A stretch of DNA of 36,211 nucleotides from JBMNTP01 sp050945795 (GCA_050945795.1 JBMNTP010000020.1:1-36211), one strand, 5' to 3'; shown: positions 7,901 through 16,526, counted from the stretch's first letter. Notes: generated by a model not told the origin, from the letters alone. Made by a program: numbers and translations.

Positions 7901-8860
7901 ATGAAGGTTGCTGTTTTGGGTTGTGGCAGGTGGGGAGTGTTCCTTGCCTGGTATTTTAATAAAATAGGTCATGAGGTGCTGCTGTGGGGCAGGGAGACAT
8001 CGCCGCATCTTAAAGCTCTTAAAAAAGACAGGACAAACGGCATGGTTACATTGCCGCAAAGCGTTTATATTACCAGCGAGCTGGACTTTGCTATTGACGA
8101 GTCGGCTGTGCTGGTTATTTCTATCGCGTCGCAGCAGCTGCGCAGCTTTATGATGGATTTAGCAAAGCATAACCTCAAGCGCAAAACAATTGTTTTATGC
8201 ATGAAGGGGCTGGAGGAAGGCACAGGTATGCGCTTAAGTGAGGTGGCGTCGGAATATCTGCCGGCTTCGGCTAGGTTGGCGGTATGGCTTGGGCCCGGCC
8301 ATGTGCAGGACTTTTTAAACGGAGTGCCTAACTGCATGGTTATAGATTCCGAGAACGACAGAGTAAAGCGCAAGCTGGTGCGTGAATTTTCGAGTAAGCT
8401 TATACGTTTTTATTACGGCAGCGACATTACCGGAAACGAATTAGGCGCTGCTTCTAAAAACGTTATGGGTATAGCGGCGGGTATGCTTGACGGACTAAAC
8501 CTTGGCAGCCTTAAAGGCGCGCTTATGGCGAGGGGCACTTGTGAAATAGCGCGGCTTATACGCGCTATGGGCGGCGACCCTATGTCGGCTTACGGACTTT
8601 GCCATCTAGGCGACTACCAGGCCACTCTTTTTTCAGAATACAGCAACAACAGAAGGTTTGGAGAGCTGTGGGTAAAGGGAGTGGAGTTTGAATGCCTGGC
8701 GGAGGGCGTATCAACTGCGAAGGCTATTGTAAAGCTGAGCCGTGAGCATAAGATAGATTTGCCTATTTGCCGCAGTGTATACGATATAGTACATCGCAAA
8801 AAGGAGCCGGGCAAGGTTTTATCAAAGCTGTTCATAAGAAGGCTCAAATCCGAGTTCTAA
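7901..8860 (+). CDS. gpsA: NAD(P)H-dependent glycerol-3-phosphate dehydrogenase-like protein
   Basis: 319 residues. An N-terminal Rossmann domain starts with VLGCGRWG (residues 5-12). The catalytic domain carries AASKNVMGIAAG, where Lys186 corresponds to the catalytic lysine of GpsA, and NNRRFG, the phosphate/nucleotide-binding Arg motif. GPGHVQDF (131-138) replaces the usual GPSHAEE. The enzyme would reduce dihydroxyacetone phosphate to sn-glycerol-3-phosphate for phospholipid synthesis. The start at 7901 is chosen because GGGGGA sits 10 bases upstream; the ATG at 7892 has that site too close. Several substitutions in otherwise strict motifs mean that a GpsA paralog with another substrate cannot be excluded. 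Confidence 0.8.
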   Translation: MKVAVLGCGRWGVFLAWYFNKIGHEVLLWGRETSPHLKALKKDRTNGMVTLPQSVYITSELDFAIDESAVLVISIASQQLRSFMMDLAKHNLKRKTIVLCMKGLEEGTGMRLSEVASEYLPASARLAVWLGPGHVQDFLNGVPNCMVIDSENDRVKRKLVREFSSKLIRFYYGSDITGNELGAASKNVMGIAAGMLDGLNLGSLKGALMARGTCEIARLIRAMGGDPMSAYGLCHLGDYQATLFSEYSNNRRFGELWVKGVEFECLAEGVSTAKAIVKLSREHKIDLPICRSVYDIVHRKKEPGKVLSKLFIRRLKSEF

Positions 8861-8861
8861 G

Positions 8862-8882
8862 GCGTATATAAGGTATATACGC
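8862..8882. promoter_or_regulatory. 9-3-9 inverted repeat, candidate Lrp operator
   Basis: GCGTATATA-AGG-TATATACGC is a perfect inverted repeat centred 50 bases before the regulator's start codon. A second perfect AT palindrome, TATATTTAAATATA, follows at 8888-8901. The location suits autoregulation by the Lrp/AsnC protein encoded next; the assignment is inference. Confidence 0.6.
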
Positions 8883-8921
8883 ATGGTTATATTTAAATAT
8901 ATACACCGGAGGAGGAATGTC

Positions 8922-9371
8922 ATGGATGCGCTTGACATTGCCATACTGAATATTCTAAAATCGAATGCAAGGGCCTCGTTCCTGTCCATAGGAAAGGCCA
9001 TTAATTTGTCTACATCGGCGGTTGTAGAACGGGTGAAAAAGCTGGAGAGATCCGGCGTTATAAGCGGATATACCGCCATTATAAACGGCAAAAGCTTTGA
9101 TAAGCAGCTTACGGCTCTTGTTTTTGTAAGCTTGGAGTCGCCAAGGTATATAGATGGATTTGTTGACTTCATATGCAAGAACAACGATGTTATTGAATGC
9201 CATTCGGTAACCGGTAATTATGATTTTATACTCAAGATTGTTACCGAAAACCCTTTGAGCCTCGAAAAGCTGCTTAATAAAATTAAAAGCGAAACAGGCG
9301 TTATAAAGACATATACATATGTTACTCTTGATACTATAAAAAACGAATACTCGGTAGCCCCGCAGCTTTAA
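8922..9371 (+). CDS. Lrp/AsnC family transcriptional regulator
   Basis: 149 residues. An N-terminal winged helix-turn-helix (MDALDIAILNILKSNAR; recognition region LSTSAVVERVKKLE, about 28-41) is followed by the RAM/AsnC ligand-binding domain, with its conserved CHSVTGNYDFILKI segment (about 89-102). Members form octamers that sense amino acids and control amino acid transport and metabolism. The ATG at 8922 is set by GGAGGAGG 7 bases upstream; the earlier in-frame ATG at 8883 lies among the palindromic upstream sequences. A branched-chain amino acid transporter starts 1.2 kb downstream and is a natural candidate target. Which amino acid it binds cannot be read from the sequence. Confidence 0.93.
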   Translation: MDALDIAILNILKSNARASFLSIGKAINLSTSAVVERVKKLERSGVISGYTAIINGKSFDKQLTALVFVSLESPRYIDGFVDFICKNNDVIECHSVTGNYDFILKIVTENPLSLEKLLNKIKSETGVIKTYTYVTLDTIKNEYSVAPQL

Positions 9372-9372
9372 A

Positions 9373-9400
9373 AGCGGGTTTAAGGAATTTAAAAACCGCT
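9373..9400 (+). other. Hairpin between the Lrp gene and the FAA-hydrolase gene
   Basis: AGCGGGTTT pairs with AAACCGCT across a short AT-rich loop, with no T run after it. It may be a weak terminator or an mRNA-processing/stability element. Confidence 0.35.
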
Positions 9401-9437
9401 ATTAGCAGAATGTTTAGGGCTAGAAAGGATTTTTGAT

Positions 9438-10202
9438 ATGAAATATTTAAGATTTGAAATCGAGGGAGCTGAAAAGCAGGGGGTTGTTGAAGGCGGCGTT
9501 ATAAAGGAGATAACCGGCGACATATTCACCTCTTACGAATATACCGGAAGCGAATTCGAGTTTGATGGCGCGCATATACTCGCGCCGGTGCAGCCGAAAA
9601 AGATTGTTGCGGTGGGCAAGAACTACCTTGACCATATAGGCGAATTGGGCGGCGATACCGATATACCGAAAAACCCTATTATATTCATTAAAATGCCGCA
9701 TACAATTGTAGGACCGGGCGAAATTATAAAAAGGCCCAAAGGCGCTAAAAGAGTTGATTATGAAGCCGAGTTGGGTATCGTTATAGGCAAGGAATGTTTT
9801 AATGTAGAGCCGGAGCAGGCGATGGAGTATGTTTTTGGCGCTACCTGCCTAAATGATGTTACTGAGAGGGTATTCCAAAAGAGCGATAAGCAGTGGATAA
9901 GGAGCAAGAACTTCCCTACCTTCTGCCCCGTTGGCCCTTATATTGTAACCGGACTCGACTACGGCAATCTCAATATAAGCTCAAAGCTAAACGGCGAGAT
10001 AAGGCAGAATTCAAATACGTCGAAATTCCTGTTCAATCTGCCGGAGCTTATAAGCTTTATATCCGGCTTTATGCCCATGTATCCCGGCGATGTTATAGCC
10101 ACCGGCACGCCGGAGGGCATAGGCGCTATGGTAGAGGGAGATGTTGTTGAGGTTACCGTTGAAGGCGTGGGTACGCTTAGAAACAAGGTAGCCGACGCTT
10201 AA
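9438..10202 (+). CDS. Fumarylacetoacetate hydrolase (FAA) family protein
   Basis: 254 residues. It has the FAH-superfamily C-terminal domain with the divalent-metal triad Glu109 and Glu111 (DYEAELGIVIGK) and Asp140 (CLNDVTERV). KIVAVGKNYLDH (55-66) and GDVIATGTPEGIGAM (about 217-231) are other family landmarks. Members hydrolyse or decarboxylate acylpyruvates, oxaloacetate or aromatic-ring cleavage products. In this amino acid-related neighbourhood a fumarylpyruvate hydrolase, oxaloacetate decarboxylase or metabolite-repair role is possible, but the substrate is not decided. An AGAAAGG-type site precedes the ATG. It lies in the same direction as the Lrp gene, 66 bases away. Confidence 0.9.
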   Translation: MKYLRFEIEGAEKQGVVEGGVIKEITGDIFTSYEYTGSEFEFDGAHILAPVQPKKIVAVGKNYLDHIGELGGDTDIPKNPIIFIKMPHTIVGPGEIIKRPKGAKRVDYEAELGIVIGKECFNVEPEQAMEYVFGATCLNDVTERVFQKSDKQWIRSKNFPTFCPVGPYIVTGLDYGNLNISSKLNGEIRQNSNTSKFLFNLPELISFISGFMPMYPGDVIATGTPEGIGAMVEGDVVEVTVEGVGTLRNKVADA

Positions 10203-10501
10203 ATACGGTATTATTGCCGCTTGAAATAAAGTGGGCGGATACCGGCGGAAAAGAGAATATGCCGGCGGCCGGCGCTAAGGTTGCGTAATGAAGCGTGTAA
10301 TTCGGTTTCATGCAAATGAAGCTTTATGAATGCGCGCTTTGTTGTTTTTAAAGACCTTAGGCGGGATAAATGTATGCCGAAATATTTTTGTCTAAATATA
10401 GAAAGACCGAATTTTATTCAATGTTCGGACGCTATTGTGGCTGAAATAGAAAAAAATAGACAAATATGAAGCGACGGAGACGTAAAATATCAAGCTGGTT
10501 C
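10203..10501. other. Intergenic region with nested inverted repeats
   Basis: No gene is seen. TTTGTCTA (10387-10394) can pair with TAGACAAA (10457-10464). Inside this lies a smaller CCGAA/TTCGG hairpin (about 10408-10429). A GC-rich patch, GCCGGCGGCCGGC, occurs near 10262. The nested repeats lie about 40-110 bases upstream of the livJ promoter, where a regulator could bind. Confidence 0.35.
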
Positions 10502-10530
10502 TTGATTTATAATATGAATCTTAGTATAAT
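10502..10530 (+). promoter_or_regulatory. Sigma-A-type promoter of livJ
   Basis: TTGATT (10502-10507), a 17-nt spacer, TATAAT (10525-10530). Transcription would start near 10537, giving a leader of about 54 nt. Confidence 0.75.
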
Positions 10531-10590
10531 AGTTCGCAATATTAGTATGCTTAACATTCATTTGTAATAAATAGTTTGGAGGAAAAAATT

Positions 10591-11760
10591 ATGAAGAAGT
10601 TTGCATTGTTTATGGCTGTGCTGATGCTGGCCGCCATGTTCGTGGCGTGCGGCACAAAATCGCCGGCAACAGAGACGGACGGCCCGGCAACCGGAGCCGA
10701 TGGAGACACAATACTCATAGGCGGTCTTGCGCCCCTTACAGGCGCCGTTTCCATGTACGGCACGACGGCTATCAAGGGCGCTGAATTGGCGTTTGAGGAG
10801 ATCAATGCTAATGGCGGCGTTCTTGGCAAGCAGATCGAATTTGAAGTGCTTGACGAGAAAGGCGACGCTACCGAAGCTGTAAACGCCTACAACAGGCTGA
10901 CGGAGAAGAACATAGTGGCGCTGGTCGGCGATATCACAAGCCAGCCTACGCTAGCTGTGGCGGAGCTTGCCGCGGCGGACGGGCTGCCCATGATCACGCC
11001 TACAGCCTCGCATGCCGACATAACAAAAGCCGGCCCCAACATATTCCGCGTATGCTTCCTTGATCCTTATCAAGGAACAATGATGGCTAGGTTCGCGGCG
11101 GAAAATCTTAAGCTTAAAAAGATAGCCGTTATATACAACACATCGGACGACTACTCGCAGGGCGTTGCCGAATCGTTTAAGGCGGAGGCCGAACTGCTGG
11201 GCATGGAGGTTGTAGCTTCTGAAGGATACGGCGCCGATGATAAGGACTTTAAAGCGCAGTTGACTTCGATACAGGGCAAGTCTCCGGAAGCTGTTTATGT
11301 ACCCGACTACTACGCGACAGACGCTCTTATAGCGGCGCAGGCCCGCGAAATCGGACTTGATGTTCCGCTGCTAGGACCGGACGGATGGGACGGCGTTCTC
11401 GGCTCCATAGATGCTTCAAACATAGAAGTATTGAACAATTGCTTTTTCTCAAACCATTACTTTGCAGAAGACACCGCCGAAGTTGTTGCGAACTTCTTTG
11501 CCGGCTATAGGGAAAAGTATGATGAGGAGCCCAGCTCTTTCGCGGCGCTCGGATACGACGCGGCTTACATACTGGTAAACGCTATAGAGGCGGCCGGCTC
11601 GACGGACAGCGAAGCTATTGTTGAGGCGATGGCGGCTACCGAACTCGAAGGCGTTACCGGCAAAATAACATATGAAGGAAGCGGAGACCCTGTAAAGGTG
11701 CTTACCGTTATAGAGATAGTTGACGGCAAATACACATTGTTTGACAGGATACATCCGTAA
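10591..11760 (+). CDS. livJ: Branched-chain amino acid ABC transporter, substrate-binding lipoprotein
   Basis: 389 residues. A signal peptide ends in lipobox FVAC, followed by a Thr/Pro/Glu linker and a Peripla_BP_6 (LivJ/LivK type) domain starting ILIGGLAPLTGAVSMYG. Other landmarks are GDITSQPTLAVAELA, ITPTASHADITKAG and a conserved C-terminal TGKITYEGSGDPVK. It would capture Leu/Ile/Val or a related amino acid outside the membrane and hand it to LivHM. GGAGG lies 9 bases upstream of the ATG at 10591; a TTG further upstream overlaps that site and is rejected. A 290-nt gap with two hairpins separates it from livH, suggesting higher expression of the binding protein than of the membrane parts. 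Confidence 0.93.
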   Translation: MKKFALFMAVLMLAAMFVACGTKSPATETDGPATGADGDTILIGGLAPLTGAVSMYGTTAIKGAELAFEEINANGGVLGKQIEFEVLDEKGDATEAVNAYNRLTEKNIVALVGDITSQPTLAVAELAAADGLPMITPTASHADITKAGPNIFRVCFLDPYQGTMMARFAAENLKLKKIAVIYNTSDDYSQGVAESFKAEAELLGMEVVASEGYGADDKDFKAQLTSIQGKSPEAVYVPDYYATDALIAAQAREIGLDVPLLGPDGWDGVLGSIDASNIEVLNNCFFSNHYFAEDTAEVVANFFAGYREKYDEEPSSFAALGYDAAYILVNAIEAAGSTDSEAIVEAMAATELEGVTGKITYEGSGDPVKVLTVIEIVDGKYTLFDRIHP

Positions 11761-12050
11761 ACGGTTGACAAAGGTAATATAATATAATTTAGGGCTAATT
11801 TAACACGATTAAGATGGCCAGATAACGGCGCGGCAGCATTGCCGCGCCGAAATCCGGCATACATAACAGGTCATCTTGACGCTTTGAATCTATAGCATGA
11901 ACGCATGGCTTCAGTGCATTGAGATGACTTTTTTTATTAAAGCCGATTTATGAACATTTATTTGCGTTGTTTATCTTAATGAGTTTTTGCTGTATTATAA
12001 GTATGTAATAAATTACGACGCGTTTAGGTCGCAGGCTTGGGAGTAAGCAA
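11761..12050 (+). other. Intergenic region livJ-livH with a GC hairpin
   Basis: CGGCGCGGCA (11826-11835) pairs perfectly with TGCCGCGCCG (11840-11849) around a GCAT tetraloop. No T run follows, so this looks like a 3'-end stabilising element. A terminator-like structure comes next (11870-11935). Upstream of livH there is a possible -10, TATTAT (11993-11998), but no good -35 at the right distance. Confidence 0.5.
11870..11935 (+). terminator. Terminator or attenuator between livJ and livH
   Basis: GTCATCT (11870-11876) pairs with AGATGAC (11922-11928) around an inner AGCATG/CATGGCT hairpin. Seven T residues follow directly (11929-11935). The long loop makes it weaker than a standard terminator, which fits partial read-through. 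Confidence 0.55.
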
Positions 12051-12938
12051 ATGATAGATTTTATTAGGCAATTGATAAACGGGCTGCAGATAGGCAGCAT
12101 ATACGCGCTTGTCGCTTTGGGATATACAATGGTTTACGGCATAGTAAAGCTTATTAACTTTGCCCATGGCGACGTTATAATGGTAGGGGCGTATTTTTCG
12201 CTTATGGTGCTGCCGCTGCTCTCGGCTGCGGGGCTGCCGCTTTGGATATGCATTATAATAAGCGCAGTACTTTGCGCTGCTACCGGCGCTATTATAGAGG
12301 CGGTAGCGTATCGCCCGCTTAGAGAAGCCAGCCGCTTGAGCGCGCTTATAACGGCAATTGGCGTAAGCCTGTTTTTACAGAATCTGTTTATGCTGATTTA
12401 TACTCCAAACCCCCGTCCTTATCCCAAGATTTTTGATTTTGAAAACATATCGTTCCTTGGGTTTGAAATAAGCTTTACCGTACTTCTTACTATAGTTGTA
12501 TCGGTGATTTTGATGGTGCTGCTTTCGATATTTATAAAGCATACAAAGATTGGAAAGGCGATGCGGGCAGTATCCGAAGATACGGGGGCGGCCAAGCTTA
12601 TGGGAATAAACGTCAACCTTACTATTTCCGCAACGTTTATTATAGGCTCGGCTCTAGCGGCGGTAGGCTCTGTGTTCTACGCCTCATCGTATCCGCAGAT
12701 AAACCCGTATATGGGCTCGATGCTCGGCCTTAAGGCTTTTATAGCCGCCGTAATGGGGGGGATAGGCATTATACCCGGCGCCATGCTAGGCGGAGTGCTT
12801 ATGGGAGTAGCGGAAAGCCTTACTAAGGCTTATATATCCTCTCAGCTCGCCGATGCCGTAGTGTTCGGCATACTTATTGTGGTGCTGCTGGTTAAGCCGT
12901 CAGGTATATTCGGCGTGAATATGAGAGAAAAGGTTTAG
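12051..12938 (+). CDS. livH: Branched-chain amino acid ABC transporter permease
   Basis: 295 residues, almost entirely hydrophobic with about eight transmembrane segments. It opens with the LivH hallmark NGLQIGSIYALVALGYTMVYGI (in part) and LINFAHGDVIMVGAY. The EAA-like cytoplasmic loop is RAVSEDTGAAKLMGIN (about 172-187), which contacts the ATPases. It forms the transmembrane channel together with LivM. GGGAG lies 8-12 bases before the ATG. livM follows after 10 bases, so the genes are co-transcribed. Confidence 0.95.
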   Translation: MIDFIRQLINGLQIGSIYALVALGYTMVYGIVKLINFAHGDVIMVGAYFSLMVLPLLSAAGLPLWICIIISAVLCAATGAIIEAVAYRPLREASRLSALITAIGVSLFLQNLFMLIYTPNPRPYPKIFDFENISFLGFEISFTVLLTIVVSVILMVLLSIFIKHTKIGKAMRAVSEDTGAAKLMGINVNLTISATFIIGSALAAVGSVFYASSYPQINPYMGSMLGLKAFIAAVMGGIGIIPGAMLGGVLMGVAESLTKAYISSQLADAVVFGILIVVLLVKPSGIFGVNMREKV

Positions 12939-12948
12939 GTGGTTTCAC

Positions 12949-13944
12949 ATGTCTAAAGGCAAGGCAAAATCATATATAATAAACGCCGTAGCGACAGCTG
13001 TGCTATGCGGCGTTATAATAGCGCTTAATTCTTCGGGAGCTATAAGCAGGTATTATTCCGGCATACTTATGCTGGTTTGTATAAACGTTATATTGGCGGT
13101 AAGCCTCAACCTGACTACCGGTTGCCTGGGGCAAATAGCGCTAGGACACGCCGGATTTATGTCGATAGGCGCGTATACGTCGGCGCTTATAACAAAGAGC
13201 GTGGCGGCGAGCGGCGCGTCGCAGTACGTTGTGTTTTTCGTGGCGCTTTTGGCCGGAGGAATTTTGGCAGCGATATTCGGCGTTATGATAGGACTGCCGG
13301 CGCTTAGGCTGAAGGGCGACTATCTTGCAATTATAACGCTGGGATTTGGCGAAATAATAAGGGTTATAATTGAGTATCTGCCTTTTACCGGCGGGGCGCA
13401 GCGGCTGCGCGGCATACCAAAGCTTTCAACACTGCCCATCGCGCTTATAATATGCGTTATTTCCGTAACAGTGTTGACCATGCTTATGCGCTCAAGACAT
13501 GGGCGGGCCATTCTTTCGATAAGAGAGGACGATATCGCATCTGAGGCTGTCGGTATACACAATACATATTATCGCACGCTGGCCTTTACAATAGCCGCGT
13601 TTTTTGCAGGCATTGCCGGCGGCGTGTTCGCGCATTACATGGGCATACTCGGTGCGCGGGATTTTGGGTTTATGCGCTCTGTTGAGATAACTATAATTGT
13701 TGTTATGGGCGGGCTTGGCAGTTTTACCGGCTCTATTGTGGCGGCGGCTATACTTACTATGCTGCCGGAGTTGCTGCGTGAATTCGCCGATTATCGCATG
13801 TTGGCTTATTCGGTGGCGCTTATAGCGCTTATGATATTTAAGCCCTCGGGGCTGTTCGGCACATATGAATTCTCGCTGACGCGCGCTATAGAATTCATAA
13901 AGAGGCTGTTTAAGGGTAAAGCCGGGCAGCGGCGAGAAGTGTAA
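12949..13944 (+). CDS. livM: Branched-chain amino acid ABC transporter permease
   Basis: 331 residues, polytopic membrane protein of the LivM type. LNLTTGCLGQIALGHAGFMSIGAY (in part, about 53-76) and the EAA-like loop SIREDDIASEAVGIH are the family marks. The C-terminus carries a basic tail (FIKRLFKGKAGQRREV). AGGTGG overlaps the livH stop and provides the ribosome binding site, indicating translational coupling. It pairs with LivH as a heterodimeric permease. Confidence 0.95.
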   Translation: MSKGKAKSYIINAVATAVLCGVIIALNSSGAISRYYSGILMLVCINVILAVSLNLTTGCLGQIALGHAGFMSIGAYTSALITKSVAASGASQYVVFFVALLAGGILAAIFGVMIGLPALRLKGDYLAIITLGFGEIIRVIIEYLPFTGGAQRLRGIPKLSTLPIALIICVISVTVLTMLMRSRHGRAILSIREDDIASEAVGIHNTYYRTLAFTIAAFFAGIAGGVFAHYMGILGARDFGFMRSVEITIIVVMGGLGSFTGSIVAAAILTMLPELLREFADYRMLAYSVALIALMIFKPSGLFGTYEFSLTRAIEFIKRLFKGKAGQRREV

Positions 13945-13961
13945 CGGAGGGGGCGGGCAAG

Positions 13962-14723
13962 ATGTCTAGCATTATAAAGACAGAAGGGCTTGGTATAAGG
14001 TTTGGCGGCCTTAGGGCGGTATCAAACTTTAACATTGATATAAAAAACGGAGAGCTTGTAGGGCTTATAGGTCCTAACGGCGCGGGTAAAACAACCGTTT
14101 TTAATATGCTTACTGGGGTTTATCATCCGAGCGAAGGCGAGTATTTTATAAACGGGGCGCCGATTAAGAAAAAGCGGCCGGATCAGATTGTTAAAATGGG
14201 CGTGGCGAGGACTTTCCAGAATATAAGGCTGTTTAAAAAGCTTAGCGTTATTGAAAATGTTATGATAGCCGCTAATCAGCATTTAAAATATTCTGTTTTT
14301 TCGAGCATGCTGCGCTTGCCGTTGTTTTGGAAAGAGGAAAAAGAGGTGCGCGAGAGGGCGCTGTCCATACTTGATGTTTTCGGTATGAGGCTGCACGCCG
14401 ATGTTATGGCGGACAGCCTGCCTTACGGGCAGCAGAGAAAGCTTGAAATAGCCAGGGCGTTGGCGACGGAGCCGCAGATACTGCTGCTTGACGAGCCTGC
14501 CGCCGGTATGAATCCAACCGAAACGAACGAGCTTATGGCTACAATAAAGCTTATTCGTGAGAAATTTAATATAACGATACTTTTAATTGAGCACGACATG
14601 AGCCTGGTTATGGGCATTTGTGAGAGAATAGTTGTGCTTGATTACGGTCTTATAATCGCTGAGGGCTTACCGGAGGAGGTTGTTAAGAATCCTAAGGTTA
14701 TTGCCGCCTACCTTGGCGAATAG
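13962..14723 (+). CDS. livG: Branched-chain amino acid ABC transporter ATP-binding protein
   Basis: 253 residues with a complete ABC ATPase: Walker A GPNGAGKTT (about 37-45), the LivG-specific GVARTFQNIRLF Q-loop region, signature LPYGQQRKLEIARAL, Walker B LLLDEPAAGMNP and switch His in IEHDMSLV. The LPYGQQ variant of the signature is usual for LivG. The start is supported by GGAGGGGG upstream. It energises LivHM together with LivF, which begins 10 bases downstream. Confidence 0.96.
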   Translation: MSSIIKTEGLGIRFGGLRAVSNFNIDIKNGELVGLIGPNGAGKTTVFNMLTGVYHPSEGEYFINGAPIKKKRPDQIVKMGVARTFQNIRLFKKLSVIENVMIAANQHLKYSVFSSMLRLPLFWKEEKEVRERALSILDVFGMRLHADVMADSLPYGQQRKLEIARALATEPQILLLDEPAAGMNPTETNELMATIKLIREKFNITILLIEHDMSLVMGICERIVVLDYGLIIAEGLPEEVVKNPKVIAAYLGE

Positions 14724-14733
14724 GAGAAGGAAT

Positions 14734-15441
14734 ATGCTCAAGATTGATAATATAAACGTATACTATGGCAACATACACGCCATTAAGGACATAAGCCTTG
14801 AGGTTAACGAAGGCGAGATAGTTTCGCTTATAGGCGCAAACGGAGCCGGCAAGACAACGACGTTGCAGGCTATTTCAGGACTTATAAAGCCTAAGAGCGG
14901 CGAGATATCGTTTTTAGGCCGCAATGTTGTGCCTATGGAGGCGCATAACATAATGAAGCTAGGTTTGTGTCAGGTGCCGGAGGGGCGGCGCATTTTTTCA
15001 AAGCTGACTGTAAAGGAAAATCTTCAAATGGGCGCTTACACCTCAAAGCGGGGTGCAGACAAAATCGCTAAGGATATGAACTATGTATATGACCATTTTC
15101 CGAGACTGCGTGAGAGGAGAGGTCAGCTTGGCGGCACTTTATCGGGCGGCGAACAGCAGATGCTGGCAATAGGCAGGGCGTTGATGTCTAAGCCGAAGAT
15201 GCTGCTTTTAGATGAGCCGTCTATGGGGCTATCGCCGATATTGGTTAAGGAAATATTCGCTATTATAGAGGAAGTGAGAAAGGGCGGCATTACTGTGCTG
15301 CTTGTTGAGCAGAACGCTAAGATGGCGTTGTCTGTTTCGGACAGGGCGTATGTGCTGGAGACGGGCAGGATTGTTATGACGGGGCCTGCCGAAAGCCTGC
15401 TTGAAAATGATGAGGTGAAAAAGGCGTATTTGGGGGCATAA
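14734..15441 (+). CDS. livF: Branched-chain amino acid ABC transporter ATP-binding protein
   Basis: 235 residues. Walker A GANGAGKTT, the LivF-typical VPEGRRIFSKLTV Q-loop segment, signature LSGGEQQMLAIGRAL, Walker B LLLDEPSMGLSP and switch region LVEQNAKMAL are all intact. The ATG at 14734 follows AGGAGAAGG and gives the usual LivF N-terminus (MLKIDNINVYYG). An upstream in-frame start would overlap livG and lacks family similarity. It is the last gene of the operon; a strong terminator follows. Confidence 0.96.
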   Translation: MLKIDNINVYYGNIHAIKDISLEVNEGEIVSLIGANGAGKTTTLQAISGLIKPKSGEISFLGRNVVPMEAHNIMKLGLCQVPEGRRIFSKLTVKENLQMGAYTSKRGADKIAKDMNYVYDHFPRLRERRGQLGGTLSGGEQQMLAIGRALMSKPKMLLLDEPSMGLSPILVKEIFAIIEEVRKGGITVLLVEQNAKMALSVSDRAYVLETGRIVMTGPAESLLENDEVKKAYLGA

Positions 15442-15471
15442 GTATACAACAGAGATTTTAATATATTATAG

Positions 15472-15497
15472 CGCCTGTTTTTATGCAGGCGTTTTTT
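15472..15497 (+). terminator. Intrinsic terminator of the liv operon
   Basis: CGCCTG (15472-15477) pairs with CAGGCG (15486-15491), followed by TTTTTT. Confidence 0.85.
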
Positions 15498-15561
15498 GAT
15501 TTTGCGCAAACGGAATTTATTCGATATGCGTTTGGAGGGTATACCCACTTTGAGCGGGTTT

Positions 15562-15570
15562 TGGTATAAT
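15562..15570 (+). promoter_or_regulatory. Extended -10 promoter upstream of the ZIP gene
   Basis: TGG-TATAAT forms an extended -10 element. No good -35 is present. A palindrome GGGTATACCC (15538-15547) lies where the -35 would be and might bind an activator or repressor. Confidence 0.5.
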
Positions 15571-15626
15571 ATAGCTGAATTCGCGCTCCTTATTAAAGGG
15601 CAAATAGTTATAAGGGGAGGTTTACA

Positions 15627-16442
15627 ATGGATTTTGGATTTATAACCCGGCTTGACCCTATTATGCAGGCGCTGGTAGCCACGCTTTTTACATGGTTTGT
15701 TACGGCACTCGGGTCGGCGATGGTTTTTTTCTTTAAGGAGATAAATAGAAAAGTGCTCGACGCCATGCTGGGGTTTGCTGCCGGTGTAATGCTGGCGGCC
15801 AGCTTTTGGTCGCTTCTTGCTCCTGCGATAGATATGGCGGAGGCTGCGGGCAGCATTAAATGGCTACCGCCGCTTATAGGCTTTTTATTGGGCGGAGCGT
15901 TTCTAAAACTCGCCGACAGTATCATACCGCATGTGCATATAGGCGGCATGACGGGGAAGAAGGAAGGCGTTAAAACAAGCTGGCAGCGCAGCGTATTGCT
16001 GGTGACGGCTATAACATTGCATAATATACCCGAAGGCTTGGCGGTGGGCGTGGCGTTTGGGGCGGCGGCGCTCGGTATGCCGTCGGCTACAGTAGCGGGC
16101 GGGATAGCGCTCGCGATAGGTATAGGATTGCAGAACTTTCCTGAAGGCGCGGCGGTATCAATACCCTTGCGGCGCGAGGGATTATCGAGATTTAAAAGCT
16201 TCGCGTATGGGCAGGCGTCGGGCATTGTGGAGCCTATATCAGGTGTTATAGGGGCGGCGGCGGTGATGGCTATGCAGCCTATACTGCCGTATGCTTTGGC
16301 GTTTGCGGCCGGAGCTATGATATATGTTGTTATAGAGGAGCTTATACCCGAGGCTCAGACGTCGGGCAATTCCGATATAGCTACTATAGGTACTATGCTG
16401 GGGTTTGCCGTTATGATGGTTTTGGACGTGGCGCTCGGATAA
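15627..16442 (+). CDS. ZIP-family divalent metal transporter
   Basis: 271 residues with about eight transmembrane segments. The binuclear metal-site motifs of ZIP proteins are present: HNIPEG (residues 132-137) in TM4 and QNFPEG (169-174) in TM5, with EELIPE near TM7. The cytoplasmic loop after TM3 carries HVHIGG, a short His-containing metal-handling segment. It probably imports zinc, perhaps iron or manganese, through the cell membrane. AGGGGAGG lies 8 bases before the ATG. The next gene encodes PerR, a metal-dependent repressor; the two have separate promoters. Confidence 0.92.
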   Translation: MDFGFITRLDPIMQALVATLFTWFVTALGSAMVFFFKEINRKVLDAMLGFAAGVMLAASFWSLLAPAIDMAEAAGSIKWLPPLIGFLLGGAFLKLADSIIPHVHIGGMTGKKEGVKTSWQRSVLLVTAITLHNIPEGLAVGVAFGAAALGMPSATVAGGIALAIGIGLQNFPEGAAVSIPLRREGLSRFKSFAYGQASGIVEPISGVIGAAAVMAMQPILPYALAFAAGAMIYVVIEELIPEAQTSGNSDIATIGTMLGFAVMMVLDVALG

Positions 16443-16497
16443 ATTTGTAAAAGAGGTATTATAAGCGCGGCCGAATTGGTTGCGCTTATAATATTTA

Positions 16498-16526
16498 TTG
16501 ACAGCTAAATGAATGCTATATATAAT
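16498..16526 (+). promoter_or_regulatory. Consensus sigma-A promoter of perR
   Basis: TTGACA (16498-16503), a 17-nt spacer, TATAAT (16521-16526): a perfect match to both boxes. Just downstream (16535-16552) lies an AT-rich imperfect inverted repeat, TTATTAT/TTTATAA. It resembles a Per box but lacks the standard 7-1-7 spacing; autorepression there is possible. Confidence 0.8.

Noticed and set aside
10262..10276. GC-rich GCCGGCGGCCGGC as a possible third copy of the REP-like repeat.
   Set aside because: Only the short GC core is similar; the diagnostic CCAACCCTTT...GGATCCCAAACTTT half is absent.
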